Of a stretch of 35,193 nt of DNA, positions 25,215 through 31,899 are shown piece by piece. The DNA lies in assembly GCA_002423545.1 (NCBI GenBank), contig DIWP01000022.1, positions 18,175 to 53,367 on the forward strand, written 5' to 3'. A program made the translations under genes and the position numbers. The DNA is from Thermoleophilia bacterium UBA6103 (GTDB taxonomy: Bacteria; Actinomycetota; Thermoleophilia; UBA2241). Numbering within the stretch: position 1 is the first letter of the stretch; each line of letters begins with the position of its first letter. Below the pieces are notes generated by a model. That model searched no databases. It worked only from the letters and a program-made list of their open reading frames with translations, and was not told the DNA's origin.

Positions 25215-25269
25215 TTTCACCCTATCGCCATTTTCAATGCGCAGTGAAAATAACACACGAGTGAAAATG
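25212..25269. promoter_or_regulatory. Four-site ATTTTCA operator array overlapping the abiEi start
   Basis: CATTTTCAC (25212-25220), CATTTTCA (25229-25236), GTGAAAAT (25244-25251) and GTGAAAATG (25261-25269) form two nested inverted pairs; the outer pair is perfect over nine bases. The AT-rich array stands out from the GC-rich surroundings and covers the abiEi ATG. Autorepression by AbiEi is the expected use. Confidence 0.7.
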
Positions 25270-25345
25270 ATACTACCCGACAATGAACAAGCCGTTGCAC
25301 GTTGGCCGCTCATGCCCCACAAGATGAACCGCGAATCGGCCAGTT

Positions 25346-25374
25346 GATGTCGTTATTGGCTCACGATGTCATTC
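25346..25374. repeat. Second copy of the fic-2 upstream inverted repeat
   Basis: Bases 25351-25374 are identical to 27949-27972 (24 bases; one mismatch in the next few bases outward). Here the element precedes the abiEi promoter, not a fic gene, so it looks like a duplicated operator left by recombination. Confidence 0.8.
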
Positions 25375-25489
25375 GGAGTAGTCGGGCGCCGACCTGCGAG
25401 CCCTCGAGCATCGCGAACTCGTTGCCGAGTAGCTGGGCGCGGATCACCATGATCAGGTCGTAGTGCACGCTCCCGCTGCCGTCGCTCAT
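25361..25489 (-). pseudogene. 42-codon ORF containing a DUF4357 fragment (remnant A)
   Basis: The ATG at 25489 overlaps the fic-1 stop as ATGA, and the frame closes in the repeat at 25361-25363. Residues about 16-32 (VIRAQLLGNEFAMLEGSQV) align with NARAQQLGDEFTILEGSQ of the GIY-YIG/DUF4357 gene at 27989-28839. The DNA similarity (about 25394-25443 against 28255-28303) is high. The first 15 residues are unrelated. It is probably a scar, though coupling to fic-1 means it may be translated. Confidence 0.6.
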
Positions 25490-26526
25490 GCCTTGCCGCC
25501 GCGCTTGTAGCGAGATGCTTTGTACGCCTCAAGTGCGGCGCGGCTGGATCGGTATCGCCCGTCGTTGCCGATGATCGCTTCGAGCCGGCCGCGCCCGGCC
25601 GCCTGCTTGAGCGCCGCGAGGCTGAGCTCGTCGTCGGCGAGAGCCTCGAGCGGCACGTACCTCGCCGGTCCTGCGATGTTGGGAATGAGCCGGTGGAGGT
25701 TGTCGACGACGGCGCGGACGATGAGCTCCGCGAGTGGACCGAGATCATCATGGTCCGCCCGGTCGAGCGCTTTGAGGTAGCGCCCGCGCTGTTCTCTGAA
25801 GATGACGATCGGTGGCCATCCGAGCCGAGTCAGAACAAGGTTCAGCAGGAGCCGTCCGGTTCGGCCGTTGCCGTCGATGAACGGGTGCAGCCGCTCGAAG
25901 TCGACGTGGATGCGGGCGAGCGCCTCCGGCACATCAGTGAGGCCGAGCGAGCCGCCGGCAAGACCGGCGCCGAACCGATTCACCTGCTTGACCCAGGAGG
26001 TGACGCCCGCCGAGACAAGCGGATGCGTGGGGGGCGTCATGCCGCCCGGGAACGGATTGATGTCGTGCTGCCGGAACCCGCCCGGCGCTTCAGCCGGGCC
26101 CGCCTGAGGATGTGGCGCCACCTCCCACACCTTTGCCATCGCCAGTTCGTGAACGTGGCGCACCTCGGTGACGCTGAGGAGGCCCTCATGCACGAACTCC
26201 TTCGGGGCTACTCCCTGCTCGTAGACCCAGCGCGCGGCCTCGGAATACCCGAGGACCTCCATGTAGTCCTTGAGCTCCTTCGAGCCGACGGCCCGGCCCT
26301 CCTCGAGCAGCTTCTCGACCTCGCGGAGCACGAGCGTGTTGCCCTCGAGCGCCGTCGAATGGTGGGCCTCGAGATGCCACACGTCGTCCCAGAGCTGCTT
26401 CGCTTCGATCGGCGTGGGAAGTCCACCGTACCGCGCGAGCTCGTCGATAGCGGTGGCGAAGCGCTGGTACACCGCGATCCGCGAGGGCCGCCCTCGAGGA
26501 GCGCGGCCAGTCGGAGAAGTTGTCAT
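25486..26526 (-). CDS. Fic-domain AMPylase-type protein (fic-1), self-inhibited class
   Basis: 346 residues. The Fic motif HPFIDGNGRTGR starts near residue 214, with the catalytic His present. An N-terminal inhibitory helix motif, S57-TAL-E61-GN, matches the [S/T]xxxE[G/N] rule for self-inhibited Fic proteins. The C-terminal part (about 285-340) may be a small DNA-binding or helical domain (SLAALKQAAGRGRLEAIIGN). The gene is intact and its start lies in an inverted-repeat array. Fic proteins transfer AMP or similar groups to proteins; the target here is unknown. Neighbouring DUF4357 gene scraps flank both ends. Confidence 0.88.
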   Translation of the reverse strand: MTTSPTGRAPRGRPSRIAVYQRFATAIDELARYGGLPTPIEAKQLWDDVWHLEAHHSTALEGNTLVLREVEKLLEEGRAVGSKELKDYMEVLGYSEAARWVYEQGVAPKEFVHEGLLSVTEVRHVHELAMAKVWEVAPHPQAGPAEAPGGFRQHDINPFPGGMTPPTHPLVSAGVTSWVKQVNRFGAGLAGGSLGLTDVPEALARIHVDFERLHPFIDGNGRTGRLLLNLVLTRLGWPPIVIFREQRGRYLKALDRADHDDLGPLAELIVRAVVDNLHRLIPNIAGPARYVPLEALADDELSLAALKQAAGRGRLEAIIGNDGRYRSSRAALEAYKASRYKRGGKA

Positions 26527-26605
26527 CGCATCCCCTCAGATAATCAACAATGACAACATAGCAAATTGTCGTCGTAGACGCTAGGTAAATGCACAATGAC
26601 AAATT
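26514..26605. promoter_or_regulatory. Inverted-repeat array at the fic-1 start
   Basis: GTTGTCAT (26519-26526, including the fic-1 start codon) pairs with ATGACAAC (26550-26557). Further related sites are TTGTCGT near 26566 and AATGACAAA near 26593. The four-site layout resembles the abiEi array but with a different word. Autoregulation is inference. Confidence 0.55.
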
Positions 26606-26626
26606 CGACCGTGCGGGCGCGAACCC

Positions 26627-26735
26627 TCACTCCACCCCGCGGTTCTCCCAATCGCCGTATGCCTGCCCGTCGGCGCTCTTCCACTCGAGCCGGCCGTTGC
26701 AGGAGCGACCCAGGGCGATGGCCGCCGCCGAGGAC
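26627..26735 (-). pseudogene. C-terminal DUF4357 remnant (remnant B)
   Basis: On the minus strand this reads SAAAIALGRSCNGRLEWKS then GDWENRGVE and stop, nearly identical to the end of the DUF4357 gene at 27989. In the same frame further upstream there is a TGA, preceded by an eight-codon start MTTSQGWV that copies the beginning of fic-1. So this is a fused scrap of fic-1 leader plus DUF4357 tail. Confidence 0.85.
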
Positions 26736-26760
26736 GCTCGGATCGCTCATACCCAGCCCT

Positions 26761-26804
26761 GCGAAGTTGTCATCGCACTCCCTCAGAAACGCAACAACGA
26801 CAAA
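26761..26804 (-). repeat. Duplicate of the fic-1 leader
   Basis: Bases 26761-26804 match 26514-26557 at most positions, including the GTTGTCAT word, the GAGGG ribosome site and the start codon. The copied start opens only eight codons. The stretch 26527-26854 holds only this copy, remnant B and operator-like repeats. Confidence 0.75.
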
Positions 26805-26815
26805 GCCGAGCCCAC

Positions 26816-26849
26816 TAACGATATCAATCGTCACGAATTGATACCGTTA
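26816..26849. promoter_or_regulatory. 12-base inverted repeat downstream of fic-2
   Basis: TAACGATATCAA (26816-26827) and TTGATACCGTTA (26838-26849) pair with one mismatch around a 10-base centre. It precedes the duplicated fic-1 leader and resembles the fic-2 upstream repeat (shared GATATCGTTA core). It could be an operator or, as RNA, a terminator of fic-2. Confidence 0.55.
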
Positions 26850-26854
26850 ACGAA

Positions 26855-27907
26855 TCACTGTTCCATCCGCTCCCACATCGCGTCGCGTCCGCCTTTGACG
26901 CAGTGGATCTCACCCTGGTCGCGCAGCGCGCCGAGCACGCGCACGATGGTCGGCCTGCTCACGCCGGGGCAGGCGCGCTCCACATCCGCGTAGCGAAACG
27001 TCCTGGGCATGTGGCGGATGCACTCGGTGACCATCTCGCGCTTGGCGCCGCGCCCGCTGCCCATCTGCCCCACACGCTGCTCGAACTCGAGATAGGCGGC
27101 GATGAGGACGCCGTGGGAGTACTCGAGCCACGGAACGATGTCGTGTGCACCCTCGTGCCAACCAGCCGAGGACCCCTCGAGCGCTTCGTAGTACGTGAGC
27201 TTGGTATCCTCGATGATCCTCTCGAGAGAGATGTAGCGGCCGACGTCGTAGCCGCCTCGACAGAGCAGCATCACGTTCAGGATCCGCGAGAGTCGCCCGT
27301 TGCCGTCGGTGAACGGGTGGATGCACAGGAAGTCGAGGACGAACGCCGGGATCGACACGAGAGGATCGACGCGGCCCTCGAAAGCCGTGCGCCGATAGCC
27401 GTCGACCAGCTCCGTCATCGCGATCTCCACGAGGTCCGGAGCAACGGGCGAGAACCTCACCCGGTGGGTACCATCTGCCAGCACGTCGACGATGTCGTTG
27501 TCGGTGCGCTTCCACGCGCCGCCGGGTGTCGCCGTGAACTGGTAGAGGTCGCGGTGCAGCTGCAGGATCAGCCCGCACGTCACGTCCATGCTGGGCGCAC
27601 TCGCATACACTGTGGCCAGCGCGTCACGGTAGCCGGCGATCTCCTGCTCCGAGCGGTCCACTGGAGTGGCCCTCTGCGCGGCGAGCTCGGCTACTCGGCC
27701 GGCGGCGGCGGTCACGCCCTCGATGCGGTTGGAAGACTCGATGCTCTGAACACGGGCGACCTCGCGAAGCGCGCTCAGGAGCTGCGGCGACTGACGCTCG
27801 AAGAGCTGCTGCTTGCCCTTGTACTCGCCGAGCAGCCCGATGGAGCGTACCGTCGACATCGGAACGGTTATCTGCTCGAGACGCCCCGGAGCGAACGAGC
27901 CGCGCAT
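26855..27907 (-). CDS. Fic-domain protein with C-terminal winged helix (fic-2)
   Basis: 350 residues from the ATG at 27907, chosen because AGGGAGG lies four bases upstream; the frame extends to 27934. The Fic motif HPFTDGNGRLSR starts at H197. The inhibitory motif S59-NRI-E63-G is present in the N-terminal helix. Residues about 300-345 form a winged helix (ADVERACPGVSRPTIVRVL), a common arrangement in stand-alone Fic proteins and compatible with autoregulation. The gene is intact and unrelated in detail to fic-1, so the two are not a recent duplication. Confidence 0.88.
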   Translation of the reverse strand: MRGSFAPGRLEQITVPMSTVRSIGLLGEYKGKQQLFERQSPQLLSALREVARVQSIESSNRIEGVTAAAGRVAELAAQRATPVDRSEQEIAGYRDALATVYASAPSMDVTCGLILQLHRDLYQFTATPGGAWKRTDNDIVDVLADGTHRVRFSPVAPDLVEIAMTELVDGYRRTAFEGRVDPLVSIPAFVLDFLCIHPFTDGNGRLSRILNVMLLCRGGYDVGRYISLERIIEDTKLTYYEALEGSSAGWHEGAHDIVPWLEYSHGVLIAAYLEFEQRVGQMGSGRGAKREMVTECIRHMPRTFRYADVERACPGVSRPTIVRVLGALRDQGEIHCVKGGRDAMWERMEQ

Positions 27908-27940
27908 CGAACCTCCCTGGAATGAATCACACAACAGCTA

Positions 27941-27971
27941 AATGATATCGTTATTGGCTCACGATGTCATT
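27941..27971. promoter_or_regulatory. Inverted repeat upstream of fic-2
   Basis: AATGATATCGT (27941-27951) and ACGATGTCATT (27961-27971) pair with one mismatch around nine bases. It lies 34 bases upstream of the fic-2 ATG, between it and the DUF4357 gene end. The winged helix of Fic-2 is a plausible binder. Confidence 0.6.
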
Positions 27972-27988
27972 CAACACAGCTGGGCGCC

Positions 27989-28839
27989 TCACTCCACCCC
28001 GCGGTTCTCCCAGTCGCCGAAGGACTGCCCGTCGGCGCTCTTCCACTCGATGCGGCCATTGCTGGACCGGCCGAGGGCGACCGCCGCGGCCGTGGAGGGC
28101 GAGCTGAACGGGATGTCGCGGGTCAGGAGGCCGCTGCCGCCCTCTACAGCGATCGACCTATCCGCGACAAGCTGCTGGTGCCGGGCGCGGTAGGCCGCGT
28201 GCGCGCGCTCCGTGCTCTCGGCCTTGCCCGTGCCGGCCCAGACAGCGACCGCCTGCGAGCCCTCGAGGATCGTGAACTCGTCGCCGAGTTGCTGGGCGCG
28301 GGCGTTCACGTTGTGCTTCTTATTCACCAGCGAGAAGACCGGCGAGGCGTCGGCGGCCTGCGGCGACGAGGCCGACGCCGAACGTACCCGGATCGCATTC
28401 ACGCCGAGTACCGGCAAGACGATCTGCAGCTGCTCCAGGAACGCTTCCATGTCCGAGGCCTGCGCCTCCGAGAGCTTGCGGCCCTGCGGATCGTTGCCGT
28501 TGGCCAGCGTGACACGCGCGGCCTGCTTCGCGAGCTCCACGAGCCGCCACTCCAGGTAGCCCCAGTGCCCCAGAACTCCTTCTTCGCCGAGTGGTCGCGG
28601 AAGCGGCCGATGAAGTTCTCCGTGCGCCCGATGTAGCAGCGAACGCCACCCACCGCCTCTTCATCGTCGCCGAGCAGGAAGTACGCGCCGTTGCGCTTCG
28701 CCTCCGGGCGCTTGAGCACATCGCCGAGGTCAGAGCGTGGCCCGGCGAGCACGTGACCGGTCCAGCCGGCGATCTCCGCGGTCGTGATACCGCCCGGGAC
28801 GCCCTCCACGAGGAACAGCTCGATGTGCTTGCCCGTCAT
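27989..28839 (-). pseudogene. GIY-YIG nuclease/DUF4357 protein with internal deletion and frameshift
   Basis: The start at 28839 overlaps the hsdS stop (ATGA). The N-terminal part contains a GIY-YIG-like core, GAYFLLGDDEE then CYIGRTENFIGRFRDH. After KKEFW the frame is lost, and the remainder, YLEWRLVELAKQAARVTLAN through the DUF4357 domain (FTILEGSQAVAVWAG to GDWENRGVE), continues in another frame. The junction is near 28559-28569. Relatives as I recall them have some 15-20 more residues between these blocks, so a short out-of-frame deletion is likely. Such genes often travel in restriction-modification operons with unclear function. Confidence 0.82.
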
Positions 28840-29420
28840 GCAGCGGCCTCCTTGAAGGTCAGCAAGCGGTCGCGATAGTACTCGTACTGCTTGCGGCGCG
28901 CGGCGAGCTCGGCAGGGAGGCCGCTCGACAGGTCGTTCACGAGCGCGTCGAACTTGTCGAGGATCGCGACGATACGGGTCTGCTCTTCGAGCGGCGGAAC
29001 GGGAATGCGAATCTTGGCGATTCCCGGCATTGACAGAGTCTTCACTTTGGTCCGTGCAACGTACTTCGCCTTCTCCCGTTGAAACGCGGCGGTCTGCAGG
29101 TAGTACGAGAGGTACGTCGGATTCTGGGCGTGGCGGAAGGCGAAGCTGTGGTCATGGATCGCCACCTTCGTCTCGCCCAGCCAAGCCACGCATTTGCCTA
29201 CATCTTCGACAGTCTCGCCAACGTCGACGATCACGACGTCTCCGGGCTCCGCGTAACGGAGGATGGGAGCCAGACCGGGACGAAGATGGATGGCGACCGA
29301 CCTCGCAGTCGTCCCGTATCGGGTGTAGATCTCGCCGTAGTGAATCGCGGGCACACCATCGTCGACCACATCGGCCTTCACGAAGCGGCGACCCCGGATG
29401 AACTCGCCGACCTCACCCAT
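28836..29420 (-). CDS. hsdS: HsdS second half (TRD2 and conserved region)
   Basis: 194 residues. It starts MGEVGEFIRGRRFVKADVV, a typical beginning of an HsdS target-recognition domain, and ends with the conserved helix region PPLEEQTRIVAILDKFDALV and RRKQYEYYRDRLLTF. In a full HsdS it would follow WVP in the linker. Its ATG overlaps the stop of the first half (ATGGGTGA), so it can be translated by coupling, giving a half-subunit. Removing one G from the G6 tract at 29435-29440 fuses both halves into a 398-residue HsdS. Confidence 0.85.
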   Translation of the reverse strand: MGEVGEFIRGRRFVKADVVDDGVPAIHYGEIYTRYGTTARSVAIHLRPGLAPILRYAEPGDVVIVDVGETVEDVGKCVAWLGETKVAIHDHSFAFRHAQNPTYLSYYLQTAAFQREKAKYVARTKVKTLSMPGIAKIRIPVPPLEEQTRIVAILDKFDALVNDLSSGLPAELAARRKQYEYYRDRLLTFKEAAA

Positions 29421-30033
29421 CGGAACCCACCGGACCCCCCTCGGGGAAGGTCAAGAGTGAGTCTCGGTAATGGGCATACTGACGCCGTCGGGCTTCCAGC
29501 TCCGTGAACGTGTCGAGCACCCGCACGATCTCCCGCTGCACCTCAAGGGGCGGGATGGGGATTCTGAACTCCTTGACAGCCGCATCGGGGATGCCGGGAT
29601 AGCTTGCCCCCCGTTGGTTGGCTTCAACGAACGCATTGAATTCGGCGGTACCGAGTAGGTGGAATAGGAAGTTGGTGAGTATGCGGTCTGGCCGGGGGCG
29701 GAGAACACAGTAGCCAGTGCTGGCGATCTGCCCGTCGTACTCGGCCGGTATCGTGCTGTATCTCTTCAGCATCGGCCGAGTCGTTCCGAAGATCACGTCA
29801 CCTTCGCGAACAATCTGTTGGGCTCGGCTGGGCGCATCTTCTCGCGTGATGGTTTGCGTGTCACTGATGACGTGAGTGATGCGATCCACGGACGTCAGGT
29901 CGATGTACTCGCGCTCCCCACCAGCAATGTCGCTCCAGCGGACCGTGCGTACGCGCTGAACGACGGTCGCGATTGGCTCGAAGCGAACGCCCTCCGGACA
30001 CAGCTCGGCGATCAGCTCGTCGATTCGACTCAC
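29413..30033 (-). CDS. hsdS: HsdS first half (TRD1 and conserved region)
   Basis: 206 residues from the GTG at 30033, which overlaps the preceding small ORF (GTGA). It begins VSRIDELIAELCPEGVRFEPI, contains one target-recognition domain, and closes with PPLEVQREIVRVLDTF and RRRQYAHYRDSLLTF before the frame runs off at a G6 tract. HsdS chooses the DNA sequence for methylation and cleavage; one half alone can dimerise in known split systems and read a symmetric site. The remaining residues after the tract (GGPVGSDG) are out of the native frame. Confidence 0.85.
   Translation of the reverse strand: MSRIDELIAELCPEGVRFEPIATVVQRVRTVRWSDIAGGEREYIDLTSVDRITHVISDTQTITREDAPSRAQQIVREGDVIFGTTRPMLKRYSTIPAEYDGQIASTGYCVLRPRPDRILTNFLFHLLGTAEFNAFVEANQRGASYPGIPDAAVKEFRIPIPPLEVQREIVRVLDTFTELEARRRQYAHYRDSLLTFPEGGPVGSDG
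29435..29440 (-). other. G6 homopolymer switching hsdS between split and fused forms
   Basis: On the coding strand the linker reads TTC CCC GAG GGG GGT CCG. With one G fewer it reads FPEGVRWVPMGEVGEF straight into the second domain. Both reading outcomes are productive, as in phase-variable hsdS genes. Confidence 0.7.
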
Positions 30034-30209
30034 GATGCACCGCCCCACGCTCGCGAACGGACGTGGCGGGACACATGTGCAAGCGCGCCTTGCACGACTG
30101 CAACTCCCGTGCACGCCTGCTTGACGACGGGCAAATGGTGACCGGCCCGCAATTGTCCAACAACCTGTTGGCCATTTGCGCCAAGTGGCTCGAGACGTTT
30201 GTCGCTCAC
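30030..30209 (-). CDS. 59-residue ORF coupled between hsdM and hsdS
   Basis: The GTG at 30209 overlaps the hsdM stop (GTGA), and its own stop overlaps the hsdS GTG (GTGA again). The product, starting VSDKRLEPLGANGQQVVGQL and ending VRSRAWGGAS, matches nothing I recognise. The exact coupling on both sides argues for real translation. Alternatively it is a decayed gene segment kept in frame by chance. Confidence 0.4.
   Translation of the reverse strand: MSDKRLEPLGANGQQVVGQLRAGHHLPVVKQACTGVAVVQGALAHVSRHVRSRAWGGAS
30131..30179. repeat. Nested inverted repeat inside the 59-residue ORF
   Basis: GCAAATGG (30131-30138) pairs with CCATTTGC (30172-30179), and inside it CCAACA-acc-TGTTGG (30157-30171) forms a second perfect stem. 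An RNA structure here would lie between hsdM and hsdS. Confidence 0.65.
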
Positions 30210-31776
30210 GACGCGCCCTCCAGATCCGCGACGATCGCGTCGATCTGGGTGCGCAGTTCCGTCTGACACGCCACGATGCGCGCGATCTCGGCGTTGAGCG
30301 CGATGATGTCGACGGCCTCGGTCGTGTCCTCTTGCTCCACGTACGACGAGACGGCGATGTTGTGGTCGTTCTCGGCGATCTCGGCGCTTGGGACAAGGCG
30401 GGCGAAGTACTCGGCGTCCTCACGAGCGGTGAAGGCGTCGAGGATCTTCTGCCGGTTCGCATCGGTCAGCTTGTTCTTGTTGCCGCCGCGGACGAACTCC
30501 GCCGAGGCGTCGATGAAGAGGATCGCGTTGTCGGTCTTCGACTTCTTGAGCACGATGATGCACGTCGCGATGGTCGTGCCGAAGAACAGGTCCGACGGGA
30601 GCTGGATGACCGCATCGACGTAGTTGTTGTCGATGAGGTACTTGCGGATCTTGCGCTCCGCGCGCCGCCGCGGTACAGCACGCCGGGGAACTCGACGATC
30701 GCCGCCGTGCCGTCTACAGCGAGCCAGCTCAGGATGTGCAGCGTGAAGGCGAGGTCGGCTCTCGACTTGGGCGCGAGCACGCCGGCGGGCGCGAAGCGCG
30801 CGTCGTTGATGAGCAGCGGGTTGGCGTCGCCGTCCCAGCTGATGGAGTACGGCGGGTTGGAGACGATCGCCTCGAACGGCTCGTCGTCCCAGTGCGCCGG
30901 GTCGGTCAGCGTGTCGCCGTGCGCGAGGTCGAACCGCTCGTAGTTCACGTCGTGCAGGAACATGTTGATGCGCGCCAGGTTGTACGTGGTCAGGTTGATC
31001 TCCTGGCCGAAGAAGCCCTGGCGGACGTTCTCCTTGCCCAGCACCTTGGCGAACTTCAGCAGCAGCGAGCCCGAGCCGCAGGCGGGGTCGTAGACCTTGT
31101 TCACCTCGGTCCGGCCCACCACGGTGATGCGCGCCAGCAGCTCGCTCACCTCCTGCGGCGTGTAGAACTCCCCGCCGGACTTGCCCGCGCTCGATGCGTA
31201 CATCTGCATGAGGTACTCATACGCGTCGCCGAAGGCGTCGATGGTGTGGTCCTCGAACCGGCCCAGCTCGAGGTCGCCGATCGCGCCGAGCAACTTGCAG
31301 AGCTTCTCGTTGCGCCTGGCCACCGTGTTGCCGAGCTTGGCGCTGTTCACGTCGAGGTCGTCGAAGAGGCCCTTGAGGTCGTCCTCGCTGTCGGCGCCGA
31401 CGGCCGAGCCCTCGATGTTGCGGAACACGCATTCGAGCGTCTCGTTGAGGTTCTCGTCAGTGCCCGCGCGCCTGCGGACACTCACGAACAGCTCGCTGGG
31501 CAGGATGTAGAAGCCCTTCTCGGCCACCGTCTCGGCGCGGCCGAACTCCGCATCGGCGTCGGAGAGCTGCGCGTAGTCGAAGTCGGCGTGCCCCGCCGCG
31601 CGCTCTTGTACGTTCAGGTAGGCGGTGAGGTTCTCGGAGATGAACCGGTAGAACAGGATGCCGAGCACGTAGGTCTTGAAGTCCCAGCCATCCACGGACC
31701 CGCGCAGATCGTTCGCGATGCGCCAGATCGTCTTGTGGAGCTCGGCGCGTTGCGCTTCCTTGGTGCTGGGAGCCAT
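30206..31776 (-). pseudogene. hsdM: Type I DNA methyltransferase HsdM with a CG-dinucleotide frameshift
   Basis: Starts at ATG 31776 after AGGAGGAAGG; without the lesion it would be 522 residues, normal for HsdM. Motif I, DPACGSGSLLLKF, and motif IV, SNPPYS, of N6-adenine methyltransferases are intact in the first part. After GVLYRGGA an extra CG in a GCGCGCG run (near 30660-30668) shifts the frame; reading on in the right frame gives ERKIRKYLIDNN and the normal HsdM end with IIVLKKSKTDN. As read, the product loses its last ~145 residues, needed for HsdS contact. A misread dinucleotide repeat is possible. Confidence 0.88.
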
Positions 31777-31899
31777 GTCGGCGCGCCTTCCTCCTGAGAC
31801 CGGGCCTTTGGACGTGGCCATCCTACAGTGTGGGGCTGACGGCAACTGCGCCGCGCTCCACGGAGTAGGCAGTGACCGATGCCCCCGCGAGCCTCGCGC

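Noticed and set aside
30655..30672. Programmed ribosomal frameshift in hsdM
   Set aside because: No slippery heptamer of the usual kind and no stop nearby; a two-base insertion in a CG run is simpler.
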